From NCBI GenBank assembly GCA_028708815.1, contig JAQVYB010000017.1, positions 1-38,700 of the forward strand: 38,700 bases of DNA, written 5' to 3'. Under the pieces are notes generated by a model that had not been told where the DNA came from, ran no database searches, and saw only the letters and a program-made list of their open reading frames with translations. Below are positions 31,643 through 38,700 of the stretch, piece by piece. The position numbers and the translations under genes are program-made. The stretch's first letter is position 1; each line of letters starts with the position of its first letter. The DNA is from Kiritimatiellia bacterium. Lineage in GTDB: Bacteria > Verrucomicrobiota > Kiritimatiellia > RZYC01.

Positions 31643-32755
31643 CTACGACGGCTGGGGCGGCATCGGCGGCGGGCTGCTGAACAAACCGGCCAATTCGCCC
31701 ACCTGCTGCGCAGCACACCAATTCGCCATCCCCTGCTTCCAAACCAGCGTATCCGGCGTAATGGCACCAGCGGCAATTTGTTGCCGGAGGGCATCCGGCG
31801 TCAGCGGGCCGACCTGCTGCCCGTTCACCCCGGCATACCAGGTTGCCGCGGTGGGCAGCGGCGGAGGCATCGCCCCCGGCTGCTGAGGCGCCTGAGCATT
31901 CTGCTGCATGGTGCCGCCCATCACATTACCCACGCCCATACCCGCGATCACACCCATCATCCCCGACCCGGCGCTACCCGGATTGTTCGCCATGTCGCCA
32001 ATCGCGTTGGCCGTTTGAAACTGCGTGTAGGCGCCCATATTCCCGAGAACCCCCATGGAGGACCGCTTGTCCAGCGCTTGTTCCACCTCCGGCGGAAGCG
32101 AGATGTTTTCGACAAGATACTTGGTGAGTTCCACCCCGTACTCCTCGAATTCGTGCTGCATCTGCTCCTGCAGCCGCCCTCCCAATTCATTGTAATTCGC
32201 GGCCAAATCCAATACCGGAATCTTTATTTCACCCAGCGCATCCGCCAAACGGCTGACCAGTATGTTTCTAAACTGCGTGGTGATGTCCTCCGTGCGAAAT
32301 TCCGGAAGAATGCCGCTGATCTGCTTCACAAACCGCCCGGGATCTTTCACCCGAACGCAGTACGTGCCGAACGCCCGCAGCCGCACCGGGCCGAATTCCG
32401 GATCGCGCAGCATAATCGGATTCTGTGTGCCCCACTTCAAATTCGTGAATTGGCGCAGATTCACAAAAAACACATCGCAGCGAAACGGTGCATTAAAGGC
32501 ATATTTCCAGCTTGCGAGCGTGGTCAGCACCGGGATATTCGCTGTGGTCAGCTCGTGACGACCGGGCTGAAACACATCACCCAACTGCCCCTCGTGCAGA
32601 AACACCGCCGACTGTGTTTCACGCACAATCAGCTGCGCGCCGTTCTTTATTTCATTGTCGTAACGGGGAAACTTCCAAACCAGCGTATCCTGCGAGGCAT
32701 TGTCCCATTCAATGACGTCGATAAACTGCCCGGCCACTTTTTTCCATATGCTCAT
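31643..32755 (-). CDS. SPFH-domain protein with C-terminal GYF_2 domain (YdjI-like)
   Basis: A 370-residue protein. The SPFH/Band-7 domain (about 10-225) starts MSIWKKVAGQFIDVIEW and includes LIVRETQSAVFLHEGQ and FAPFRCDVFFVN-like strands (about 85-99), as in the YdjI/"virion core protein" family. A low-complexity Gly/Met/Gln/Pro linker (about 235-302) leads to a GYF_2 domain (305-355: WYAGVNGQQVGPLTPDALRQ, then WKQGM). In B. subtilis YdjI works with PspA-type proteins at the membrane. Here the next gene on the message is the zinc-ribbon/TerB-like protein, 62 bases on. GGAGGAG precedes the ATG. A candidate promoter lies at 32812. Confidence 0.88.
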   Translation of the reverse strand: MSIWKKVAGQFIDVIEWDNASQDTLVWKFPRYDNEIKNGAQLIVRETQSAVFLHEGQLGDVFQPGRHELTTANIPVLTTLASWKYAFNAPFRCDVFFVNLRQFTNLKWGTQNPIMLRDPEFGPVRLRAFGTYCVRVKDPGRFVKQISGILPEFRTEDITTQFRNILVSRLADALGEIKIPVLDLAANYNELGGRLQEQMQHEFEEYGVELTKYLVENISLPPEVEQALDKRSSMGVLGNMGAYTQFQTANAIGDMANNPGSAGSGMMGVIAGMGVGNVMGGTMQQNAQAPQQPGAMPPPLPTAATWYAGVNGQQVGPLTPDALRQQIAAGAITPDTLVWKQGMANWCAAQQVGELAGLFSSPPPMPPQPS

Positions 32756-32811
32756 AATTCGTTCTCCTCCCGCTGTTGTACAGAGCTCTCAATGAATCAC
32801 CAGCCAAGGCT

Positions 32812-32841
32812 GATATAGCCATTCTCCCCGCCCCTGTTCAA
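32812..32841 (-). promoter_or_regulatory. candidate promoter for the SPFH operon
   Basis: On the minus strand TTGAAC (32841-32836) and TATATC (32817-32812) are separated by 18 bp and lie about 57 bp before the SPFH ATG at 32755. This fits with the 170-bp gap that separates this operon from the mevalonate genes. Confidence 0.4.
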
Positions 32842-32925
32842 CACCTATTCCATATTTTCAAAGGCAAAAACAGAAATCGGTTTTTTATGACCCAACTCAT
32901 ACAATCGTTCATCGCGGCACCCTGC

Positions 32926-33903
32926 TTATCCAAAAGGCGCAATGATTCTCACTTCCGGAAAGGCGGACCGTACGGCTGATTCATGCGCGGCAGTAAAAAT
33001 CAGCTTCACATTGGGCCCGGCATCCATGGTGAAATATACGGGAACACCGCTTTCGCGCAAGGCGTGGACGCCATGAATGGCCTGCACACTTTCCGGCAGC
33101 CAGTACATCACCGGCGGCCAGGACTCCAGCATGGTGGCATGCATTCCGAGTGCATTCTGCTCTGCATGTCGCCCGAGTTGCGTCAGATCGCGCCGCGAAA
33201 CGGCCTCTTGCAGCCCCGCCAAATCCTCTTTCACCCGCGCGGGCCACTGCCGATAGAGCAGCGAGGTTTCAACGGTACGCTTCATGGCCTCGCGCGAGCC
33301 GATTGGCTTGGCCTTGTCCGAGAGGAGCAGCAGGCCCATCCGCAAATCCGGCCAGACGGCTTCGAGCGGTTCTGCAAAGCTGTCCATCCCGTCCTCGCGC
33401 TCGCCGGCCTGCCACCGCACAAACCCATCAAACACCGACCGGCTCGCACTTCCACTGCCCAACCGTGCCAAAATCGAAAGCCCCCGCCCGGAAAGGTTCC
33501 AGCCGAATCCATCGTTGAGCGCCTTCGTAAGCGCCGCGAATCCGGAAGCCGACGAAGCAAGCCCCGCCGCCAGCGGAACCGTGCTTTCCGTTTTCACCTC
33601 TACCGGCTCCCTGGTAAAAAGGCGTATAAAATCAAACACGCGCGCCGCCGCCTTGGCTGCCGAATCCATGGGCGTTCCATTCACAAAAAAGGCATCGCGT
33701 GCCGCCGGACGAACCTTCGTTTGTGCGCCGAGGCCCGGCAAACCAATCGAGAGGCTGGAGGTAACAGGCAGGTTCAATTCCTCGTTCCGTTTTCCCCAAT
33801 ACTTGCACAGCGCAATATTGACTGATGCACCACCTTCACCTTCCTCTTTGACCCAATTGCTCGTGCCGCCGGTAACAAGCTGTGCCGCTTCGTGTTTATT
33901 CAT
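32926..33903 (-). CDS. mvaD: diphosphomevalonate decarboxylase
   Basis: Makes isopentenyl diphosphate from mevalonate 5-diphosphate with ATP. The 325-residue GHMP protein has SVNIALCKYWGKRNEELNLP (27-46), SSLS, the ATP loop GLASSASGF (114-122), GSGSASRSVFDGFV (149-162) and the catalytic Asp294 in MDAGPNVKL. KYWGK and DAGPN are specific to decarboxylases rather than kinases. The N-terminus bears about 20 extra residues before the first strand. It starts inside the end of the GHMP kinase gene (eight-base overlap, ATGAATAA), so the two are coupled. It works with the hmgA-fni operon near 1.4 kb. Confidence 0.92.
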   Translation of the reverse strand: MNKHEAAQLVTGGTSNWVKEEGEGGASVNIALCKYWGKRNEELNLPVTSSLSIGLPGLGAQTKVRPAARDAFFVNGTPMDSAAKAAARVFDFIRLFTREPVEVKTESTVPLAAGLASSASGFAALTKALNDGFGWNLSGRGLSILARLGSGSASRSVFDGFVRWQAGEREDGMDSFAEPLEAVWPDLRMGLLLLSDKAKPIGSREAMKRTVETSLLYRQWPARVKEDLAGLQEAVSRRDLTQLGRHAEQNALGMHATMLESWPPVMYWLPESVQAIHGVHALRESGVPVYFTMDAGPNVKLIFTAAHESAVRSAFPEVRIIAPFG

Positions 33904-34843
33904 GGTAATCCAACCTCAACCCTTCCGTTGAACCATGCACCGGGATGGAATCATAATTGGTCAGCGGCCAGTTCGCCTCGCCCAACCCCAGCGCACAATC
34001 GCCCAATCCCGAACCTGAAATCTTCGCACCGAGAATACCCGGCAACAACCGCATGCAGGAGATGATTTCATCCAGTTCCGGCGTACTGACGCCCATACCT
34101 TCCTGCAACGCCTGGTGCTCATTCATCAACCGTCCGAATTTTTTCATGTCCCGTTTTTTCAGTGCGGCCCACCCCTCTTCCGTGCAGAGTCGTATGGCCG
34201 AATCCAGCGCATCAAAACGCTCCAGCTCGTTCTCCCGCGCTTCCTCGACACGGCGTATCACCTCCGGCGTTGGTGTTTTATACCCGCAATACACCAGCAG
34301 GAGCGGAAGGGTGACCGGCAGGCTTTCCATACTGCGCGGCGTCATACAATAGCGAACGACACCACCCAGCACCGCCGCGGCCACATCCGTGCCCGAACCC
34401 GAGCCCTGCACTTCCCGAATAACCCCGAATGTCTCCTCGAAGACGGCCGGCGGCGAGGTGTCGCGTTCAAGCAGCTTGCGTAGCGCCCCGGTCAGCGCCA
34501 CCGTCACCGCAGCGGATGAACCCAGGCCCACCGTGCTGGAAAATGCGGAATCGATTCTTGCCGTGAATCCCTGCGGGACGGCACGGGCATATCGCGCCAT
34601 CACCGTACCTGCAAACCGCAGCGAGAGCGGCGGCGCAAAACGATCGGCCTCTTCCTCATAGGTCCCCAACGCCGATTCAATACGCAATCGACCATCCCTG
34701 CGGCACTGAAGGTCCACCTGAATCCGCTGATCCACGGCGCACGCCAGTGCCGGTGCTCCGCGCAGCACCGCGTGCTCACCCATCAGCATCAGCGTCCCGG
34801 GAGCCGACATGATCACGCGTTTGTTTTTCACGTGTTTATTCAT
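33896..34843 (-). CDS. GHMP kinase, probably mevalonate kinase
   Basis: A 315-residue GHMP kinase. It has SAPGTLMLMGEHAVLRG (13-29), the ATP loop STVGLGSSAAV (103-113) and QGSGSGTDVAAAVLGGV (146-162) with catalytic Asp153, plus KISGSGLGDC near the end. GEHAV and the MNEHQALQEGMGVSTPELDEI segment point to mevalonate kinase. Two features are odd: the lysine of the usual SAPGK is Thr17, and the GSGSGTDVAAA block resembles phosphomevalonate kinases (GSGFDVAAA) more than the SG-D of mevalonate kinase. Phosphomevalonate kinase is the alternative. No strong ribosome-binding site precedes the ATG at 34843; an internal ATG at 34810 is possible. It lies just upstream of mvaD. Confidence 0.85.
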   Translation of the reverse strand: MNKHVKNKRVIMSAPGTLMLMGEHAVLRGAPALACAVDQRIQVDLQCRRDGRLRIESALGTYEEEADRFAPPLSLRFAGTVMARYARAVPQGFTARIDSAFSSTVGLGSSAAVTVALTGALRKLLERDTSPPAVFEETFGVIREVQGSGSGTDVAAAVLGGVVRYCMTPRSMESLPVTLPLLLVYCGYKTPTPEVIRRVEEARENELERFDALDSAIRLCTEEGWAALKKRDMKKFGRLMNEHQALQEGMGVSTPELDEIISCMRLLPGILGAKISGSGLGDCALGLGEANWPLTNYDSIPVHGSTEGLRLDYHE

Positions 34844-34890
34844 AGATAAGAGGCTACATAGCGCCTGAATCGTTTTACGGGCATACTATT

Positions 34891-35670
34891 CTACTTGTCC
34901 CCATCGGTGGCTATCGGCCGGGGCGTTTGACCGTTCACTTTTTTGAGTTGCAGGGCATTCCACTGGGATTGACGGGCGATGCCCATTAGAATTTTCACAT
35001 CCGATTCTGTGAGGAGTCCGCGCGAGAGAATACGTCGTAATCCAAGCATCATGTGCTCGGCCTTGTCCTCTTTCATAAAACCGATGTCGTAGAGTGTGTT
35101 TTCCCAGGCTGAAAACATCCGCTCGCGCAGGGCCGAGGAGGCCTCCAACGAAAGTTCTTCGTTCGGCTCAAACCGTTCCGACGCCAGAAACAACTCATAG
35201 CAGCAGATCATCACGGCGTGCGAGAGATTCAGCGAGGTGTAGTCGGGATGCGATGGGATTTGGATAATCTGCGTGCAGAGGGCCAGTTGCTCTTTGCTCA
35301 GCCCTTTGTCCTCCGTACCGAAAACCAGGGCGATGCGATTGTTCTGCGCCTTTTCATAGAGAATCGGCGCCCATTCGCGGGCTGTTTTGGCGTGACTACG
35401 GTATAAGCCCGATCGGGCGGATGTCCCGGCCACGAGCCCGCAATCGGATACGGCCTCGGCCAGAGTGGCATACTCCCGGCGGTTATCGAAGATGGGCTCC
35501 GCATGCATGGCACGTTTGCGGCATTCGTCGTTGTCCACTTCATAGTTGCGCTCGGCAATCACCAGATCCGAAATACCGCAATTGGCCATGCAGCGGCATA
35601 TCGCCCCGACATTTCCCCCATAAAGCGGATTCACCAGCACTACACGAAAGTTTTTCAGCGGATCATTCAT
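34891..35670 (-). CDS. trmJ: TrmJ-like tRNA 2'-O-methyltransferase (SPOUT family)
   Basis: A 259-residue SPOUT methyltransferase that would methylate the ribose at position 32 of tRNA anticodon loops using S-adenosylmethionine. The TrmH/TrmJ motifs are all present: GGNVGAICRCM (18-28), LVFGTEDKGLS (about 114-124) and IPSHPDYTSLNLSHAVMI (about 138-155), which forms the knotted cofactor site. The C-terminal 90 residues are the TrmJ extension. The exact target site is inferred from the family. It lies 30 bases after argH and 47 before the GHMP kinase in the same direction. Confidence 0.88.
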   Translation of the reverse strand: MNDPLKNFRVVLVNPLYGGNVGAICRCMANCGISDLVIAERNYEVDNDECRKRAMHAEPIFDNRREYATLAEAVSDCGLVAGTSARSGLYRSHAKTAREWAPILYEKAQNNRIALVFGTEDKGLSKEQLALCTQIIQIPSHPDYTSLNLSHAVMICCYELFLASERFEPNEELSLEASSALRERMFSAWENTLYDIGFMKEDKAEHMMLGLRRILSRGLLTESDVKILMGIARQSQWNALQLKKVNGQTPRPIATDGDK

Positions 35671-35700
35671 CGTTGTTCATTCTGATCGGGGGGGTTTATT

Positions 35701-37089
35701 TCAGCGGGAGATTCCCAGTAGGCGCTTATACACAGCGGCGAATTCGCGCTGCTCTTCGTGCGTCCAGGCCAGCGCTTCGCGCATACGCCCATAGAGACTT
35801 TCCAGTTCGAGCCGTCCGGTGGCGCCGAGGCTCTGCTTCTTTTGAATCACTTCGCGGGGATCAAGCTGTTCGAGGGCATGGAGGTTTTGTTTGACGTGGT
35901 CGTAGGCATCGCGGAAGGGCATGCCGCCGGCGACCAGATCGAGCGCCCAATCGGTGGCATACACCTCGGGCGTGAATCCGTTGAGCAGGGCCTCTTCATT
36001 AACGGCCAGCCCTTCGAGGAGCCCGCGCAGGATGCGCAGGGTACTGCGGGTGGTGTCGAAGCCTTTCATGAACGGCTCTTTGGTTTCCTGCAGGTCGCGG
36101 TTGTAGCCGGAGGCCATGTTTTTCATGATGCCGCAGACGCCGTGTGCATCGGCCAGGACGCGTGCGGTCTTGGCACGCACCAGTTCGAGTACGTCGGGGT
36201 TTTGTTTTTGCGGCATGATACTGCTTCCGGTGCAGTATTCCGCCGGGAGTTTGAAGTAGTTGAATTCGGGCATGGTGAAGAGGATGAGGTCTTCGGCAAG
36301 GCGCGAGAGCGTCAACATAACCTGCGCCAGAGCGGAAAGGATGATGGATTCCATTTTCCCGCGGGCCATGATGGCATAGAGTACGGTATGACAGGGCCGG
36401 CTGAAACCGAGTAAATCGGCGGTCATTTCACGGTCCAGCGGGAGCGGAACGCCGTAGCTTGCGGCGGCGCCGAGGGGTGATTGATCGTTGAGTTCATAGG
36501 CATTGATAAGCAGCACGATGTCTTCCAGCAGACCTTCGGCAAAGGCGGCGGCCCAGAGACCAACGGACCCGGGCATGGCAGGCTGGAGGTGCGTACGCCC
36601 CACCATGGGCACGTCGCTGTGCCGGGTGGCAAAATCGAGCAGGGCGGCAGCAAGGTCGGCTGCTTCCTTTATGGTGTCCATCAACTGACTCTTGCCATAG
36701 AGGCGCAGGGCGGTGGCCACCTGATCGTTGCGGCTGCGTCCGGTATGGATTCGCTTGCCGAGCACGCCTAATTTTTTGGTGAGTACCCGCTCGATGGCCA
36801 GATGGACATCCTGATCTTCCACGGTGATCCTGAAGGCGCCCTGACGGGAGCTTTCCGTGATATGGCGCAGGGCGTCCTGAATGGAGCGGCATTCGGCACG
36901 GGTGAAGAGGCGCGGTTTGATGGGTATGCGGGAAAGCATAATGGCGTGGGCGGCGCTGCCCAGGCAGTCGGCCTCCACCAGGGCGGCATCCAGTCGCACG
37001 TCGTCACCTGCCGTATAGGCCAGCACGTCCGCATCCACCATGCCGACTGTCGTTTTTTTTGCCTTTGCACGCATGCTTTTTTTCTTCAT
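35701..37089 (-). CDS. argH: argininosuccinate lyase
   Basis: Cleaves argininosuccinate to arginine and fumarate, the last step of arginine synthesis. The 462-residue length is usual. Family features are HLAIERVLTKKLG, GKRIHTGRSRNDQV, GRTHLQPAMP and the signature GSSIMPQKQNPD with the catalytic serine and lysine. The THLQ block differs from the common THLQRAQP, so the enzyme is somewhat divergent. The ATG at 37089 has AAAGGATC upstream; the open frame runs further upstream only by overlapping the next gene. A lysine-rich extension (MKKKSMRAKAKK) leads the protein. It is 37 bases after the exported protein gene. Confidence 0.9.
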   Translation of the reverse strand: MKKKSMRAKAKKTTVGMVDADVLAYTAGDDVRLDAALVEADCLGSAAHAIMLSRIPIKPRLFTRAECRSIQDALRHITESSRQGAFRITVEDQDVHLAIERVLTKKLGVLGKRIHTGRSRNDQVATALRLYGKSQLMDTIKEAADLAAALLDFATRHSDVPMVGRTHLQPAMPGSVGLWAAAFAEGLLEDIVLLINAYELNDQSPLGAAASYGVPLPLDREMTADLLGFSRPCHTVLYAIMARGKMESIILSALAQVMLTLSRLAEDLILFTMPEFNYFKLPAEYCTGSSIMPQKQNPDVLELVRAKTARVLADAHGVCGIMKNMASGYNRDLQETKEPFMKGFDTTRSTLRILRGLLEGLAVNEEALLNGFTPEVYATDWALDLVAGGMPFRDAYDHVKQNLHALEQLDPREVIQKKQSLGATGRLELESLYGRMREALAWTHEEQREFAAVYKRLLGISR

Positions 37090-37126
37090 GGCCGGATCCT
37101 TTTTATGCCGCGAATGATGCGGCGCT

Positions 37127-38338
37127 TTATTCATCTGTAACGGAATCAGCGTCGAGCTGTCGAGTCTGCAATTTTTCTTCGAGGGTCTGCAGTAAATGAT
37201 CAGCCTTTTCGAGCAGGGCATGCAGTTCTTCATCGGAAGCATCCGTGCTCCACCATCCGTCGGATTGGAGGGGCACGGCTTCCAGGTAATCGAGATAGGC
37301 GCGTGCGGATTCCTGCAGTTCGGGTGCGCGCCCAAGGGAGACCTCCTGTATGCGGGCGGCCAGGGCGGCGGCAAGGGCGGGCATCCAAGAGGCATGACGC
37401 CCTTCAATCATGTCCTGCAGCATATAGGTGTAGGGGACATCCTCCTGGATGACCACACTTATCATCTCCGGATTAATCACCAGACTTTCCCGTAGCCGCA
37501 CGACATCTTCGGGCAGCAGGGCGCCGGGCAGCAGAATGGTGGAAGGGAGCATGGCCAGGTGCAGCGACCAGGCCTGATTCCACTCGCGCAAGGTGCCGAA
37601 ACCGGAACACTGCCCGATCAGCCATTCGCCGGTGATCTCCCTACCGGAACCGACCCGTGCAAGGGCCGCCTGAAAAAGGGCGGCGGAACCGGGTTGGTTC
37701 AGCAGCCACTTGAACCATTCACCCGCCACGCCGGATTGAAGCGGTTCACTCCACTCCTCGCTCAGAATGCGATCAATGGTGAATGTCTCGCCGGCCTCCC
37801 AGGCTTGGAGCAGGGCCTCGCGCCCCGCGATGCGCTGCATGGGAAGCCACTGCATCATCATGCCGTCCACCATCCAGTCGGGAACGGACGGGTCCGAAAC
37901 GGATGGCGCTGCACGAAGACCGCCGCGGGCATAGCGCCCCAGAATAAGGCGGCACAGCGCACGAAGGGCTTCGGTTTGTTCGTTCTTTGTGACGTTCTGC
38001 AAGATCAGCACCTGACGAAAGCCGGCATCGGAATCGTATTGCCGCTCTTCCACACGAACGGGCAGCTCCTCGCCATAGATCAGCTCGATGCGCAGAAGGG
38101 TTTCACCCGCACGCTGAGGATACGGCACGCCCATAAAAGCGGCGATGCGCTCTGCTACGTCCTCGGACCAAAGGGCTATTTCCAGCATTTCCGCCCGATC
38201 GGCACCGACCACATAAAAGAACTGATTTCCACTGATGATGCCCGACTCCTCGGGTTGCCCGGGCGAAAGCTGCTCCTGGGCGCCTGCTGAAAGTGCGCAC
38301 GCCGCAAGAATCGAAAGGATCGTATGCGGGCGCCTCAT
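37127..38338 (-). CDS. exported protein of unknown function
   Basis: A 403-residue protein with a signal peptide (about 1-20, cut near AGAQ). The mature part is mostly helical and acidic. VPDWMVDGMMMQWLPMQ (about 153-169) resembles the segment after the zinc site of gluzincin peptidases, where HExxH is expected on the preceding helix, but no HExxH is seen. I therefore do not call it a peptidase; an inactive relative is possible. The start overlaps the stop of the dtd gene (ATGA, 38335-38338), so they are coupled. Confidence 0.75.
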   Translation of the reverse strand: MRRPHTILSILAACALSAGAQEQLSPGQPEESGIISGNQFFYVVGADRAEMLEIALWSEDVAERIAAFMGVPYPQRAGETLLRIELIYGEELPVRVEERQYDSDAGFRQVLILQNVTKNEQTEALRALCRLILGRYARGGLRAAPSVSDPSVPDWMVDGMMMQWLPMQRIAGREALLQAWEAGETFTIDRILSEEWSEPLQSGVAGEWFKWLLNQPGSAALFQAALARVGSGREITGEWLIGQCSGFGTLREWNQAWSLHLAMLPSTILLPGALLPEDVVRLRESLVINPEMISVVIQEDVPYTYMLQDMIEGRHASWMPALAAALAARIQEVSLGRAPELQESARAYLDYLEAVPLQSDGWWSTDASDEELHALLEKADHLLQTLEEKLQTRQLDADSVTDE

Positions 38339-38700
38339 GGTTTCATGGTCCCCTTGGTTTCGAGCAGCAGGGTGACCGGACCATCGTTTTCGAGCCCCAC
38401 CAGCATGTTTTCACGGAAGCGCCCCATTTGCACGTTGTGCCCGAGGGCGGTCAGTGAGGCGACATACCGTTCATAGAGGACTCGGGCCGCTTCCGGTTCG
38501 GCGGCGCCCACGTAACTCGGACGGTTGCCTTTTCGGCAATCACCAAACAACGTAAACTGGCTGACGGCCAAAATCCCGCCGGCGACATCGGCCACGGAAC
38601 GGTTCATGCGCCCGGCCTCATCATCAAAGATACGCAGGCGCGACGTTTTCCCCGCCAGAAAATCGGCATCGGCTTCCGTATCACCGTGACCAACACCCAC
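38335..38700 (-). CDS. dtd: D-aminoacyl-tRNA deacylase, 5' end cut by window edge
   Basis: Removes D-amino acids (and glycine) mischarged on tRNA. The visible 121 residues cover the last four-fifths of a protein of about 150. VGVGHGDTEADADFLAGKTSRLRIF, SQFTLFGDCRKGNRPS and NDGPVTLLLE are the three signature blocks; the last holds the GP cis-proline motif and the second the Ser-Gln-Phe-Thr substrate site. The coding sequence continues beyond 38700, so the first codon seen (GTG) is internal and not the start. It is the first visible gene of the minus-strand run that continues to the left. Confidence 0.95.
   Translation of the reverse strand: MGVGHGDTEADADFLAGKTSRLRIFDDEAGRMNRSVADVAGGILAVSQFTLFGDCRKGNRPSYVGAAEPEAARVLYERYVASLTALGHNVQMGRFRENMLVGLENDGPVTLLLETKGTMKP

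Noticed and set aside
33896-34843. 13 identical bases (CGTGTTTATTCAT) at the start codons of the GHMP kinase and mvaD
   Set aside because: Both proteins begin MNKH, so a short coding coincidence explains it.

Overview
The window looks like a chromosomal stretch of a Gram-negative, saccharolytic bacterium of the PVC superphylum. I place it most likely in Kiritimatiellota; this is inference from gene content and cannot be proved here. The clues are a DcaP-like outer-membrane porin, lipoproteins, AsmA-type envelope biogenesis, a Gld-like ABC/DUF4340 cluster, a secreted GH30 glycosidase with a PEGA-like tail, a secreted protein with thrombospondin-type-3-like calcium loops, a eukaryotic-like Ser/Thr kinase, and a mevalonate isoprenoid pathway. 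No rRNA, tRNA, CRISPR array or prophage was seen.

Layout. 0-1.4 kb: a small membrane protein and a STAS protein, then an intergenic array of five identical-length palindromes. 1.4-3.5 kb: HMG-CoA reductase and type 2 IPP isomerase, overlapping by 4 bp. 3.7-4.8 kb: a REP-associated tyrosine transposase (RAYT) whose two ends are coded by 21-bp REP-like arrays, followed by what looks like the first 29 codons of a type I restriction hsdS gene. 4.8-8.8 kb: a YqhD-like aldehyde reductase with a possible small leader gene, a GH30 glycosidase and a lipoprotein. 8.8-9.85 kb: a second, unrelated RAYT element with perfect 25-bp inverted ends. 9.85-11.7 kb: HAD phosphatase, exonuclease III and a convergent STAS gene. 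11.8-19.4 kb: a five-gene operon of ABC ATPase, permease, GldG-like protein, DUF4340 protein and AsmA-like protein. 19.4-19.7 kb: a second palindrome array and a strong stem-loop. 19.7-22.8 kb (minus strand): ACT-domain protein, phenylacetate-CoA ligase family enzyme, intrinsic terminator, porin. 23.1-28.0 kb: BON lipoprotein, TPR protein, DUF4404 protein, STAS protein and transmembrane Ser/Thr kinase. 28.0-38.7 kb (all minus strand): secreted GHTSHG protein, Dabb protein, Tim44-like/zinc-ribbon/TerB-like membrane protein, SPFH-GYF protein, mevalonate diphosphate decarboxylase, GHMP (mevalonate) kinase, TrmJ-like methyltransferase, argininosuccinate lyase, an exported protein of unknown function, and D-aminoacyl-tRNA deacylase cut by the window edge.

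How genes fit together. The mevalonate pathway is split over two loci about 30 kb apart (HMG-CoA reductase and isomerase; GHMP kinase and decarboxylase). No second GHMP kinase that could be phosphomevalonate kinase is visible, and the one present carries mixed motifs. Two operons look like envelope or stress modules: SPFH-GYF with zinc-ribbon/TerB, and STAS with kinase, TPR and BON.

The most unusual signals are non-coding. The TTTCCAATCATTGGAAA-type palindromes recur at exactly 31 or 52 bp, close to whole helical turns. The two RAYT elements have shaped the ends of genes around them: one has coding REP heptads at both termini, and the other supplies the stop codon of the gene before it and the ribosome-binding site of the gene after it.
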